The notes: generated from the letters alone by a model not told the origin. A stretch of 63,866 nt of DNA from Streptococcus merionis DSM 19192 (GCF_000380085.1 NZ_KB904543.1:1-63866); one strand, 5' to 3'; shown: positions 48,870 through 58,406, numbered from the stretch's first letter. Made by a program: numbers and translations.

Positions 48870-50051
48870 TCAGTCCATCTCCATAAAGGCCTTCAAGCGA
48901 TGCACTGCTTCTTTGAGTGTGTCCAAACCACTGGCGTAGCTGAGCCGGACGTTATGAGGTGCTCCAAATCCATCTCCAGTAACTAAGGCAACACCAGTCT
49001 CTTCTAAAATAGCATCCGTAAACTCAGTCACATTCGTAAAACCTTTCATGGCCATCGCTTCTGAGACATCTGGAAACAAGTAAAAAGCTCCCTGAGGCTT
49101 CAACGCTTTAAAACCTGGCACTTCAGATAAGAGTGGGTAAATAGTATTGAGCCGCTCTTCGAAGGCCTGACGCATCTCTTCAACAGAGTCCTGCGCTCCT
49201 TCTAAGGCTTCAATAGCTGCATACTGAGCGGCCGTTGTCAGGTTAGAGGTTGTTTGACTGACCATCTTAGCCATGCTGGAGATAATTTCAGGATTTCCTG
49301 TCGCATAACCCACGCGCCAGCCTGTCATCGAGTAAGCTTTTGAAACACCGTTAACCACAATAGTCTGCTGACGAATAGCCTCCGAGATAGAAGAAATCGG
49401 TGTGAAGGTATTACCATTATAGACCAGACGACCATAAATATCATCCGCTAAAATCAAAATACCATGCTCAACAGCCCAATTTCCAATCCCTTCTAACTCG
49501 TCTCGACTATAAATCATTCCTGTCGGATTTGACGGAGAATTGAGCAAGATGACTTTCGTCTTGTCTGTCCGAGCTGCCTCCAACTGATCTACCGTCACCT
49601 TAAAGGCATTGCTTTCTGTGGACTCTACAAAGACTGGAACGCCCTCAGCCAGCTTGACTTGGTCCGCATAACTGACCCAATAGGGAGTCGGAATGAGAAC
49701 TTCATCTGCAGGGTCAAGAACCGCCATAAAGAAAGCGTAGAGAATAAACTTAGCCCCAGTCCCTGCCACGATTTGATTTGGCTCTAGTGAATAACCGTAA
49801 AAAGTTTCAAAATGACTGCTAATCGCTGTTTTTAAAGCTGGTAAACCACTAGCTACCGTGTAAAAACTGGCCGAACCATTCTTAATGGAGCTAATAGCCG
49901 CCTCCCGAATATGAACAGGTGTTGGAAAATCAGGCTCACCTACCGTCAAGCTGATAATATCTCGCCCTTCAGCTTTCAAAGCTTTAGCTTTAGCCGCAGC
50001 CTTCAGCGTAATGCTTTCTTCCATTTCTCTGATACGCTTTGATACTGTCAT
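48870..50051 (-). CDS. aspC: Aspartate aminotransferase (class I)
   Basis: PLP transaminase, 393 residues. LNSPSNPTGMIYS, ILADDIYGRLVY and VNGVSKAYSMTGWRVGYATG, whose Lys binds PLP; C-terminal NVRLSYA Arg binds the substrate carboxylate. Extended -10 promoter TGGTATAAT around 50212-50220 upstream. Confidence 0.93.
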   Translation of the reverse strand: MTVSKRIREMEESITLKAAAKAKALKAEGRDIISLTVGEPDFPTPVHIREAAISSIKNGSASFYTVASGLPALKTAISSHFETFYGYSLEPNQIVAGTGAKFILYAFFMAVLDPADEVLIPTPYWVSYADQVKLAEGVPVFVESTESNAFKVTVDQLEAARTDKTKVILLNSPSNPTGMIYSRDELEGIGNWAVEHGILILADDIYGRLVYNGNTFTPISSISEAIRQQTIVVNGVSKAYSMTGWRVGYATGNPEIISSMAKMVSQTTSNLTTAAQYAAIEALEGAQDSVEEMRQAFEERLNTIYPLLSEVPGFKALKPQGAFYLFPDVSEAMAMKGFTNVTEFTDAILEETGVALVTGDGFGAPHNVRLSYASGLDTLKEAVHRLKAFMEMD

Positions 50052-50377
50052 AACTCCTCCTTGCAGAGATAGTCACCTACTCTGAAATCTCATTATTATT
50101 TGGATGAACGCTTCAAAAACGATGTTAGAAATCCCTATCAAAAAACACTCATACCAATATTTTTAGCGACTAGTAAATCCACTCTGTTGTGACCATAAAA
50201 TCGCTCTTCCAATTATACCAGAAATAGGATGAATTTTCTAATATTTCTATAAAAAGTTGCAATAAAAGTCTTGTCTGTAAATTCTGTAAATTCACGGCAT
50301 GTTTTTTATCCAATCAACATAAAACAAGACTAAATTTATAGCCTTGTTTATGCTGCTATTTTACCGACATCCGATGA
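50052..50377. other. Intergenic region between aspC and the adhesin
   Basis: Holds the aspC promoter (minus strand TATAAT at 50212-50217, TGG just before it) and a weak hairpin AAACAAG / CTTGTTT at 50322-50349 that may end the adhesin transcript. No gene seen. Confidence 0.5.
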
Positions 50378-53300
50378 CTAATTACTCTGATCCTCACGAC
50401 TTTTTTTACCAAGAAGTCCTACTGCTCCAATAATAGTTAATGCTGCAACAGTAAAGAATGCTTCTGGTTTATCTTTGTCTCCAGTTTGAGGTAGTCTATT
50501 TTCCACTTTGGAAACAGAAGGTTGAGAGATAGTTTGATTAACTGCCGAAGAAGGTTCTTCATTATCAAAGTGGCATCGAGGTTTAGAACGTTTCTCTTCT
50601 TCGATAACAGTAGCTTTATTCAATCCAGATATACCAGTTTGAGTATCTTCAGTAATAGTCGTGTTACCAGAATGACCAGTCAAGCTAGGCATCGTGTCTT
50701 CTGTTATTTCAATCGGAGCATTTTGCCCACCGATTATAATGGTCTTAGTGGCTGATCTTGTATCTTCGATAATCTCTTGAACGCTATCAGTTGAGTTATG
50801 ACCAGTTTCTGTAGTAATGGTCTCTTCTGTAAAATCGATAACATGGCCACTAATAACAGTATCTGATTTCGTATCTTCAGTAAGCGTAGTATTACCAGAA
50901 TGACCAGCCAAGCTAGGCATCGTGTCTTCTGTTATTTCTATCGGGGAATTCTGTCCACCGATTATAATGGTCTTAGTGGCTGGTCTTGTATCTTCGATAA
51001 TCTCTTGAGTGCTATCAGTTGAGTTATGACCAGTTTCAGTAGTAATGGTCTCCTCTGTAAAATCAATAACATGACCACCAATAACAATATCTGATTTCGT
51101 ATCCTCCGTAAATGTTATTTGGGTGTTAGGGGCATAACGCCCATGTTCCAGTGGCAACTGATAAATGGTTTCTTCCTCAAAATCCAAGTTAGGACCATGA
51201 GCAATAATAGGAGGTAACTCTGGCAACTGAGGTGCTTGAGGCTCAATCACTTCTCCATCAAGTTCTGGTACAGGAACCATTAGTTTGCTGTAAGTCAATC
51301 TGACATCATCAAGATTCTGAGCATTAGCTGATTTATCATTAATTTTGTAAGAAATCGTATTAGAAATTATTTTTTCAACTAACAAATTGTTATTCTCTGC
51401 CGATGTTGAGCGTCTCTGTCTGCGCTTATTGAGAGCTGCTCTAAACTTGGCATTGTTAATGTTAAGTTTATAAGTCAAAGTTAACGGTGTTTCAGTTTCA
51501 AAAGCGTTTTGCAACTGCTCTTTGGAGATTGTCCAAGTAAGGCTTTCTGAAGTCGTACTAAACCAGCCAGATGACGCACGCGTATGGTTAACTTTTGTGG
51601 AACTACTTTCTTCAGCAGCTTTCCAGGAGTTCTCTTTTACGGTGACTTTATCTGAAAATTTCTCTACCATTTTTAATTCTGATAAAGCATCCTTAAATTT
51701 ATCTTTATCATCAACATCTTTAAAGAAATCCCTGCCATCTGACATTTCTTTTAAATATTTATCAAACCTATCATTTCGTTCCTTTGCAGTCTTCTTAGCC
51801 TCTTCTGCTTTTTTCTCTAGGTATTTAGTATATGTCTCACTACGACTATTAGACTTAGACTCTTTTGTAACACGGTTAGGATCCGTGACATCAAAAGCAT
51901 AAAAAGTGATGCCCTCATCTCTTGCCATTTTAGCTTCTGCTTGAGCAGAGAGATTATGATTGTAGTAAATATAATCACGCTTGTAAAATAAATAATCAAT
52001 GACTTTATTAATCATTTGTTCTTCTAACTGATCAGCCCCCAAAGCTTTTGAGATGCTATCTGACCAATCGGCTATTCCCAAAACATCAAACCATCTGTCC
52101 TCTGTTTCAATCTTTTTCTTCAGTTTTTCTATTTTTGACTTAACTACCGATTTAACGATATTTTTTAAAGGCACCTCACTGCTTTCTCTAGTATAGTAAC
52201 TTCTAAAATGATACCCTTCGCCTAATTTTTTTGAGTAATCAAATGCTTTTTCTTGTAAATCTTTTGTATTTAACTCAGATAAAGTAATATAATCTAAAGG
52301 ACTATTAGTACCTAATAAGCTACTTCCTAAATTTAAGATTGACCCTCCTTGAGAGACAACCTGATCTAGTAAATCTCCGTAACGACTGATTCCCAACTTC
52401 TTCAGAAATTCTTGGATTCTTTTAGCATCTTTTACAAGATTAGCAGAGCTAGTAGTTGAGTCAACATAAAATGGCCAAGGTAACAGAGGGTTAGTACTCG
52501 TAACAGGCTCCTTTAAAATAATTTTTGACAATGCATTTTTATCTTTAGTATCGTAACTGAAAGTTGCCTCTCCCTGTGAAAAAAGTACAATGTGCTGGCG
52601 TTTTCCAGAAGCTTTTTCTTTATTAAAAATCTCTCTTGCCCTATGAATGGCTCCTTGAAGATCTACACCCCAGCCATTATAATCCTCAATTGCCTTTTTG
52701 CGAACGGCTGCTAATTTATCATCAACATTGGCTGTGGTTAACTCAATCGGATCATCAACATGACGGTAAAAGTCAACCAAGCGAACTGAGTTACGGTTGT
52801 TATAGTTTGGGGTGTCGTTAATAGGCTGAGACGTCAGTGTCGTGACTAACTTTTTGATATGCTCTTTGGCGGTGTTAAAGTCATCGTCTGACATCTTTTT
52901 AGAAGTGTCCAAAAGGACAATGACTTCAGCACCTTTGTCAATTTCTCGAGGTGTAACGGTTAGAGTGACGTCAATCTCCCCTTTGGCTACGTCAACTTTC
53001 ACGTCGCGTTCAACTTTGAAAAGCTCCCTTTTTTCTGATTTATCGCGAGTAACAATCAGGTTCTTTTCATCTTTTACCACTTTACTTTCAGCAGGTTTAT
53101 CCACAGAATAATGCTCCACCTCAATCATCTGAGTAGCTGTCTCTTCTTGCGCTGAACGTTCACTTCGTGGACTAGCCTGAGTATGAGAAGGATCTTCTCC
53201 TTGACTGCTAACTACTGTTTTTGAGAGTTTTTCTGAGCTTAGCTGAGAATCCTCAGATGTAGTATTAACCGACTCAGGTTGTGTGGTTGTAAGGCTTTGT

Positions 53301-53503
53301 GATTCTTCTGCTCTTTCAACCGTAATCGTTTCAGGAGTGACACCTGCTGTGTCAGATTGCTCGCTTGTTTCTTGCTGGGGAGTCACTTCAATAGCAGTTG
53401 GCTGAGAAACCTCGTCCCCCATAACAGTCGTTGCCGTGAACATAGTTCCAACGGAGACAAGACCGACAGATAATTTCCGTAATTTATACTTACAGTTAGC
53501 CAT
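50378..53503 (-). CDS. Cell-wall anchored fibronectin-binding adhesin with VWA domain
   Basis: 1041 residues. YSIRK-like signal peptide (YKLRKLSVGLVSVGTMF), a Ser/Thr/Glu-rich region to about 170, then a von Willebrand A-like domain from about 190 whose MIDAS reads DTSKKMS (199-205) instead of DxSxS. A Lys/Glu-rich helical part lies near 560-640. Two 76-residue repeats at 799-874 and 875-950 carry acidic FTEET, EIIEDT and IEITEDT patterns typical of fibronectin-binding repeats, followed by a partial one. LPQTG at 1004, hydrophobic span and KKSRED tail for sortase A. Binds host fibronectin by tandem beta-zipper (inference). Nearest named homologue not certain. Confidence 0.85.
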   Translation of the reverse strand: MANCKYKLRKLSVGLVSVGTMFTATTVMGDEVSQPTAIEVTPQQETSEQSDTAGVTPETITVERAEESQSLTTTQPESVNTTSEDSQLSSEKLSKTVVSSQGEDPSHTQASPRSERSAQEETATQMIEVEHYSVDKPAESKVVKDEKNLIVTRDKSEKRELFKVERDVKVDVAKGEIDVTLTVTPREIDKGAEVIVLLDTSKKMSDDDFNTAKEHIKKLVTTLTSQPINDTPNYNNRNSVRLVDFYRHVDDPIELTTANVDDKLAAVRKKAIEDYNGWGVDLQGAIHRAREIFNKEKASGKRQHIVLFSQGEATFSYDTKDKNALSKIILKEPVTSTNPLLPWPFYVDSTTSSANLVKDAKRIQEFLKKLGISRYGDLLDQVVSQGGSILNLGSSLLGTNSPLDYITLSELNTKDLQEKAFDYSKKLGEGYHFRSYYTRESSEVPLKNIVKSVVKSKIEKLKKKIETEDRWFDVLGIADWSDSISKALGADQLEEQMINKVIDYLFYKRDYIYYNHNLSAQAEAKMARDEGITFYAFDVTDPNRVTKESKSNSRSETYTKYLEKKAEEAKKTAKERNDRFDKYLKEMSDGRDFFKDVDDKDKFKDALSELKMVEKFSDKVTVKENSWKAAEESSSTKVNHTRASSGWFSTTSESLTWTISKEQLQNAFETETPLTLTYKLNINNAKFRAALNKRRQRRSTSAENNNLLVEKIISNTISYKINDKSANAQNLDDVRLTYSKLMVPVPELDGEVIEPQAPQLPELPPIIAHGPNLDFEEETIYQLPLEHGRYAPNTQITFTEDTKSDIVIGGHVIDFTEETITTETGHNSTDSTQEIIEDTRPATKTIIIGGQNSPIEITEDTMPSLAGHSGNTTLTEDTKSDTVISGHVIDFTEETITTETGHNSTDSVQEIIEDTRSATKTIIIGGQNAPIEITEDTMPSLTGHSGNTTITEDTQTGISGLNKATVIEEEKRSKPRCHFDNEEPSSAVNQTISQPSVSKVENRLPQTGDKDKPEAFFTVAALTIIGAVGLLGKKSREDQSN
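50654..51109 (-). repeat. Two 228-bp tandem repeats encoding fibronectin-binding units
   Basis: 50882-51109 and 50654-50881 encode nearly identical 76-residue units (TEDTKSDIVIGGH... and TEDTKSDTVISGH...). Differences are a few codons, showing recent duplication or gene conversion; copy number is likely variable among strains. Confidence 0.85.
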
Positions 53504-53541
53504 TTAACGATTCCCCTATCTTATTGTTTTCAAGCTCAATT

Positions 53542-53570
53542 ATTTTACTATAAATCTAATCATAGCTCAA
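53542..53570 (-). promoter_or_regulatory. Adhesin promoter
   Basis: Minus strand TTGAGC (53565-53570), 17 bp, TAAAAT (53542-53547). Confidence 0.55.
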
Positions 53571-53811
53571 GGCCGTTCCTTTTAAAAAGGTCTAATTTTT
53601 TTGTGATTTTTTTATGTTTTTTTCGTGTCACATCGTAACAATAACCAAACCAATCAAAAGTGAATTCTAGGATAATGATACGTTGAAAACGCTCACTGGA
53701 ACATGCTCTCATTTGAAAAAGTTTTCCTCAGGCATTTGGTGCGCCACAAAGTTATCAATGAATGATTCGTTAAGGAATTTGCGTTTTTTTCACAAAGTAT
53801 TCAAAAATGGC
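53571..53811. other. Divergent intergenic region, adhesin / marR
   Basis: AT-rich DNA between the divergent adhesin and marR promoters. No gene or RNA recognised; possible site for regulators of the adhesin. Confidence 0.4.
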
Positions 53812-53840
53812 TTGTCACTTCAATTAAAACTTGTTACAAT
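53812..53840 (+). promoter_or_regulatory. marR promoter, leaderless arrangement
   Basis: TTGTCA (53812-53817), 17 bp, TACAAT (53835-53840). The -10 ends six bases before the ATG at 53847, which is where transcription should start. Confidence 0.65.
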
Positions 53841-53846
53841 AGACGC

Positions 53847-54299
53847 ATGAAAAAAACAGAAATTAACCAAATTATTGCGGAGCACCGCTCTGCTCTCAAT
53901 AGTATTATTGCCCTACGACGCACGATGCACACTGTTAACTTACTAGAGTCACCACTCATCAAGCAACATGGCATCACCTTAACCCAATTTGGTGTTTTGG
54001 AAATTCTCTATAATAAGGGAGACATGCGCATTCAGGACTTGATTGAAAAGATGCTGACAACTTCTGGTAATATGACCGTTGTCATTAAAAACATGATTCG
54101 TGATGGCTTGATTACCAGAGAGCCAAACCCAAATGATAAAAGAGCATGCCTCATCTCTATCACTGACAAGGGGCAAGAATTTATTGAACAAATACTACCT
54201 GACCATTACCGTAATATAGGTAACATTTTCAATGTTTTGACTGAAGAAGAGCAGGTTGTTTTGGTCTCTCTTTTAAAAAAGTTTAGAACGCTGAGCTAA
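53847..54299 (+). CDS. MarR-family transcription regulator
   Basis: 150 residues, winged HTH: LTQFGVLEILYNKGDMRIQDLIEKMLTTSGNMTVVIKNMIRDGLI and the wing REPNPNDKRACLISITDKG. MarR dimers respond to phenolic or oxidising ligands. The flavin reductase gene just downstream is its probable target. No ribosome site and a promoter ending six bases before the ATG suggest a leaderless mRNA. Confidence 0.9.
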   Translation: MKKTEINQIIAEHRSALNSIIALRRTMHTVNLLESPLIKQHGITLTQFGVLEILYNKGDMRIQDLIEKMLTTSGNMTVVIKNMIRDGLITREPNPNDKRACLISITDKGQEFIEQILPDHYRNIGNIFNVLTEEEQVVLVSLLKKFRTLS

Positions 54300-54378
54300 A
54301 TTATTGCTAATTAGTGATATAAAGAGTATACTACTCCTATAGCTTGAAAAAGCAGATTTTATCAAAGGAGTTTTCATC

Positions 54379-54924
54379 ATGAAAAAAGTATTATTTATTG
54401 TCGGTTCGCTTCGCAAGGGATCATTCAATCACCAATTAGCAGAATTGGCTGAAAAAGCTCTTGAAGGAAAAGCTAAAGTCAGCTACCTTGATTATTCTGC
54501 CGTTCCAATCTTTAACCAAGATTTAGAAGCACCTGTATTACCAGCAGTGGCGAGCGTTCGTGAAGTAACTGAAGCTGCTGATGCTATCTGGATTTTCTCA
54601 CCCGTTTACAATTTTGCCATCCCTGGTCCAGTCAAAAACTTGCTCGACTGGATCAGCCGTGCCAAAGACCTTTCTGATCCAAGCGGTCCTTCTGCCATCA
54701 ACGAAAAATTAGTAACGGTTTCTTCAGTTGCTAATGGTGGTCAGGACAACCTCTTTGGCAGCTATCGAAATCTCCTTCCATTCATCCGTACAACTGTTGT
54801 TGAGCCATTTGTTCAAACACGTGTGAACGATTCTGCTTGGGGTGATGGTAAGCTTGTTCTTGAGGCTAACAAATTAGCAGAATTGCAAGCACAAGCTGAG
54901 GCCTTGCTTGCAGCGATCGGTTAA
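54379..54924 (+). CDS. NADPH-dependent FMN reductase family protein
   Basis: Flavodoxin-like fold: [25 protein letters not shown] (FMN phosphate loop) and [24 protein letters not shown]. 181 residues. Quinone, azo or chromate reductases belong here; the substrate is not known. RBS AAAGGAG. Follows marR. Confidence 0.9.
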   Translation: MKKVLFIVGSLRKGSFNHQLAELAEKALEGKAKVSYLDYSAVPIFNQDLEAPVLPAVASVREVTEAADAIWIFSPVYNFAIPGPVKNLLDWISRAKDLSDPSGPSAINEKLVTVSSVANGGQDNLFGSYRNLLPFIRTTVVEPFVQTRVNDSAWGDGKLVLEANKLAELQAQAEALLAAIG

Positions 54925-54948
54925 TCTAGAATCTAACCTTATAAAAGT

Positions 54949-54981
54949 AAAAACTGAAGTCCATCTAGGCTTCAGTTTTTG
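54949..54981 (+). terminator. Terminator after the FMN reductase gene
   Basis: AAACTGAAG / CTTCAGTTT stem followed by TTGT. Confidence 0.8.
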
Positions 54982-55558
54982 TGTGATCAGCAGTTTTGAA
55001 ACTCTATTTTCAAGCAAAGTCAACAATAGATAGTGAAAAAGAATGGTTAAGCCAAGACTATCGAAGAAATCTGAAATACCAAAACTAGAATCCATTGACC
55101 AAGAACAGTACAACTTCGGTTCAGAAAAGACATACTAGATGATGCTCCATTTTGAGACAATTTTTATACGTAATCAACGGTTACATGCTTTTATGGGTGA
55201 AGTTGAAGCACTCGTGAATGTTTGTCCTAACCTTGTTTCAATCGTCTATGCTATTAAAACAAAAAACACGAACGACAAGGCTGGGCTCAAGACCAATCTC
55301 ACCTCTCATCGTTTGCGTCAACATCTCAGTGCAGTGGCTGGGAGTAAGACCTGTTGGCTATGCCAACTTAGTCTTACCCCTGCACAGATCATTAGGCGCT
55401 TTAGTGTCAATGAGCCACTGCTGATTGTGATTGGCAGATTTATTCGTGTTTTACACTCCAAATCTGGTGCGGGGTGGGAAAACGAACTCTTTTTTAGTTG
55501 CTCGAGTTCTTTCTCACTCCCTATCATTCGCTTTCAAAATTTTATCTATCGTTAGCGT
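54982..55558. other. Unassigned stretch, possible mobile-element remnant
   Basis: About 575 bases with no credible gene; the open frames here lack starts with ribosome sites and do not look like proteins I know. Contains the segment 55101-55165 that resembles 46753-46830, and the nested hairpin at 55329-55385. Confidence 0.45.
55329..55385. repeat. Nested hairpin, unassigned
   Basis: GTGCA..GGG.GTAAGAC..GTTGGC-TAT-GCCAAC..GTCTTAC.CCC.TGCAC: four paired blocks around a 3-base loop within 57 bases. No T-run and no adjacent gene start. Confidence 0.7.
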
Positions 55559-56299
55559 TTAAGACGAAGCACTTTGCTCCTTAACAAAGACTAACGTTCT
55601 TTCCTTAGACAACTTTTCTCGGTAGGAAAAGCCGCCAAACTGAAGTTGCTTGATTTGCTCCAGACTGGTTACTTGATTGTCAACCAAGGCGTTGAGGCAT
55701 TTTCCTCTCGCCTTTTTCGAAATGGTCGAATGCGTTTTGAGCTGACCAGCCTTATTTTCCATAAAGACTAGCTTGACCATTTTATCTTGGGCAACTTTTG
55801 AAAAGACTGTCTCAAACTCACTGGATAAGAGGGAAATGAGAAAATCATCTTCTGCAACAGCCTGATCAAAGGCCTCACGCCAATAGCTTTTCAGGCTCTG
55901 CCCATTGACCTTAAAACCCATGAGAAAATCCAAACGGTGTGGCGAAATCAAATCAAAAACATTGATGATGCCGTAGAGAGCCGAGGTGATAAAAGCGTGC
56001 CTGCTCAGATAAACTTGATCCTTGTCAGATAGGTTCTCGCGCTTTATCTGACGGTACATGAGTCCATCAAAAAGTTGCCAAGCAGGATAGGCTTGTGAGG
56101 TACCTTGAGCTAAGTCAGCCCATCGGGAGGATTCCAGACCTGCAGCTTCTGGCTTGATTTTATAGTGCTTAACTAATGCTTGCTCAGATAAGTTTGTGAT
56201 GGCCTCCACAATAGGCAATGATTGTAAACTCAGTGCGGTCATGGTCTGACCAGGTAAGCGTGTATTCATTTCTTTTGCGGTCGGAAGTAAAATTTTCAT
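55559..56299 (-). CDS. yaaA: YaaA family (DUF328), peroxide stress protein
   Basis: 246 residues. Start MKILLPTAKEMNTR, LFDGLMYRQIK, YGIINVFDLISPHRLDFLMGFKV and FGGFSYREKLSKERTLVFVKE match the YaaA family, which in E. coli lowers free iron under peroxide stress. Directly downstream of the pmtA-like iron exporter (13 bp), which makes functional sense as an iron/peroxide pair. Confidence 0.88.
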   Translation of the reverse strand: MKILLPTAKEMNTRLPGQTMTALSLQSLPIVEAITNLSEQALVKHYKIKPEAAGLESSRWADLAQGTSQAYPAWQLFDGLMYRQIKRENLSDKDQVYLSRHAFITSALYGIINVFDLISPHRLDFLMGFKVNGQSLKSYWREAFDQAVAEDDFLISLLSSEFETVFSKVAQDKMVKLVFMENKAGQLKTHSTISKKARGKCLNALVDNQVTSLEQIKQLQFGGFSYREKLSKERTLVFVKEQSASS

Positions 56300-56311
56300 A
56301 GTTTTAGTATA

Positions 56312-58135
56312 TCATACTTTCCAGTTCAAAAGGCGAAGACCATTAACGATGACTAAAATGGTTGATCCTTCATGGAAAATGACTCCACGGGTCAAGTCAA
56401 GGATTCCAATGATATTCAAAACGATGAGGATGACCATAATACCAACTGAAAAGACAACATTTTCGACAACAATAGACTTGAGTTTGCGACTGAGTCTATA
56501 GACCTGATAGAGTTTGCTGAGATTATTTTGTACCATGACCAGATCCGCAGTTTCCATGGCAATGGCAGAGCCAGACCCCATAGCGATTCCTAAATGAGCA
56601 TGAGCAAGAGCTGGCGCATCATTAATGCCATCACCGATCATAGCAACGGTCTCTGTCTGTACAGCTTTTTTGACCTGCTCTGCCTTATCAGCTGGCAGGC
56701 AAGAAGCTTTAAAGTGAGAAATAGTGGTCTCTTTCGCTATCTTCTGTGCTACGGAAGGCTGATCGCCAGTCAGCATTTGCACCTCAATGCCTTGTGCCTG
56801 AAAGGCCTTTACTGCCTCCACAGCCTCAGGCCGCAAGCGATCTTCTAAAGCTATAAAGCCAAGAACTTCCTGACTGTCTGCCCAAAATACTGTCGTTAGG
56901 TAGTTATTCGCTTGAATCAGATACCCGTTAGGATCCGATAAATGTGCTACAGCCTTGGCATTTATCAGGTAGAATTCTCCTGATTGGAGGCCTTCTCCAG
57001 CCAACTCTAGAACGGGTGTTTGAAGAGGTTTTGGCAATACATTTTGCTCTAGCAGATAGGTGCTAATGGCTTTCGAAATCGGGTGTTGCGAGTGACTGGT
57101 CATGGCTAACAAGTGAGATCTGGAGGCTTCAGAAACCTGAAACGCCACCACCTCAAACCTTCCCTCAGTCAAAGTCCCTGTCTTATCTGTGAATAACAAG
57201 CTGATGTCAGCTAGGTTTCCCATGGCCTGACCGCCCTTGACTAAGACACCGAGTTTAGCGGCACGGCTAATCGCACTAAGGGTGGCTGGAGTGACCGAGG
57301 CAACAAGAGCACAAGGGCTAGCAACGGTCAGAAGCACCATTCCACGGTAGAAAGCCTCCTGCCAACTCAAAGACTGAACCAGCATCAAGACTAAAATAAA
57401 CAGTGGCACTATGAGTAAAACAGCTAAAACATACCACCCCTCAAAACAATCAATCCATCTCGCTAGCTGCGAAGGATGATCTTGAGCTTCCTGAACCAAA
57501 CGGACAATATTTGAAAACACAGTCTGATCGCTAGTTTTAGAAACCTTTACACGCACAGCCTCTCCTAAGTTAACAGTCCCAGCCAATACCTCCTGTCCCT
57601 GAGCCTTTTCAATCGGAACAGCTTCACCTGTCAAAGCCATCTCGCTCACTGTCGTACGCTCCAGAGCCACCCCATCAATAGGAAATTGCGCGCCCTTGCT
57701 AACCAAAATGAGGTCTCCCACCCGAAGATGGCTGGTAGATACTGTCCGCAGACTACCATTGTCCTCAAACAACTGAGCTGTCTCAGGTACTGCCGACATG
57801 AGCTGGGTGATGGCTGAGCCAGATTTGTCAGTGACATAACGCTCCAAGACTTCTGCAGCTGAAAAGATAAAAAGTAATACTGTCGCCTCAGCTTGCTCTC
57901 CAATGAGCAAGGCTCCTAAAGCTGCCAACACCATGAGCAAATCAACATTGACCTTACGCTCCTCTAGCGAGAGTTTGACTGCCTGTCTGGTTGCAAAATA
58001 GCCCAGAAAAATGATTGCTAAGTAAAAATACCACCTGCTCAAGGTATGAAATTGACATACAAACCCACCCAACATCAGTAAGGTGCCAGCTAGTAAAAAC
58101 TGGGCTTGACGGTTTGATTTAACATAAGTAATCAT
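56312..58135 (-). CDS. pmtA: P1B-4-type metal efflux ATPase (PmtA-like)
   Basis: 607 residues, no N-terminal metal-binding domain. Membrane motif TVASPCALVA (SPC instead of CPC) and the last helix HEGSTILVIVNGLRLL define the P1B-4 group. Also TGEAVPIE, phosphorylated Asp in DKTGTLTEG, and GDGINDAPALAHAHLGIAMG. In S. pyogenes PmtA is a PerR-regulated ferrous iron exporter. ATG 58135 follows GAGGAGGATTTT. The leader holds a NiCo (czcD) riboswitch and terminator. yaaA follows. Confidence 0.9.
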   Translation of the reverse strand: MITYVKSNRQAQFLLAGTLLMLGGFVCQFHTLSRWYFYLAIIFLGYFATRQAVKLSLEERKVNVDLLMVLAALGALLIGEQAEATVLLFIFSAAEVLERYVTDKSGSAITQLMSAVPETAQLFEDNGSLRTVSTSHLRVGDLILVSKGAQFPIDGVALERTTVSEMALTGEAVPIEKAQGQEVLAGTVNLGEAVRVKVSKTSDQTVFSNIVRLVQEAQDHPSQLARWIDCFEGWYVLAVLLIVPLFILVLMLVQSLSWQEAFYRGMVLLTVASPCALVASVTPATLSAISRAAKLGVLVKGGQAMGNLADISLLFTDKTGTLTEGRFEVVAFQVSEASRSHLLAMTSHSQHPISKAISTYLLEQNVLPKPLQTPVLELAGEGLQSGEFYLINAKAVAHLSDPNGYLIQANNYLTTVFWADSQEVLGFIALEDRLRPEAVEAVKAFQAQGIEVQMLTGDQPSVAQKIAKETTISHFKASCLPADKAEQVKKAVQTETVAMIGDGINDAPALAHAHLGIAMGSGSAIAMETADLVMVQNNLSKLYQVYRLSRKLKSIVVENVVFSVGIMVILIVLNIIGILDLTRGVIFHEGSTILVIVNGLRLLNWKV

Positions 58136-58167
58136 AAAATCCTCCTCTTTGAACAAGTCAGAAATAC

Positions 58168-58286
58168 CAAAAAAGTGCGCACCTATGGACAGTTTTCTAC
58201 TGTCTCACAGATACGCACTCATCGTACTTATACTGCTGCCTTCAGACTTGAAGGCCCGGCTGCATGGTCAGACCACCGCTTGTTCA
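58168..58286 (-). promoter_or_regulatory. NiCo (czcD) riboswitch with expression-platform terminator
   Basis: Minus-strand leader: GGTGGTC / GACCATGC, then CAGCCGGGC, AAGGCAGCAGTA and ATCTGTGAGACAGT, matching in order the conserved blocks of the NiCo aptamer. The 3' part GACAGT pairs with ACTGTC inside a terminator, AGTGCG...CGCACT followed by TTTTTT (58168-58219). A TATAAT at 58293-58298 would start the RNA just upstream. Confidence 0.8.
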
Positions 58287-58377
58287 TCTTTAATTATAAT
58301 CCTATTGTACTACTTTGCCCCTTCCTTTTCAATTGTTTTTACTCATCTTATAAAAGTTGCACAATTTAAGGTTTTAG

Positions 58378-58406
58378 TTGCTTTGGGGCAATGGCTGCGC
58401 TATAAT
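58378..58406 (+). promoter_or_regulatory. Promoter of the MocR-type gene
   Basis: TTGCTT (58378-58383), 17 bp, TATAAT (58401-58406). Confidence 0.65.

Noticed and set aside
55329..55385. Integron attC-like site
   Set aside because: The inner arms do not fit the GTTRRRY / RYYYAAC consensus and no integrase is present.
55139..55555. 138-codon plus-strand open frame
   Set aside because: Composition and content do not look protein-like, it runs through the nested hairpin, and has no ribosome site.
58287..58315. PerR box upstream of the pmtA-like gene
   Set aside because: TTATAATTAAAGAT matches only half of the PerR palindrome; the TATAAT is better explained as a -10.
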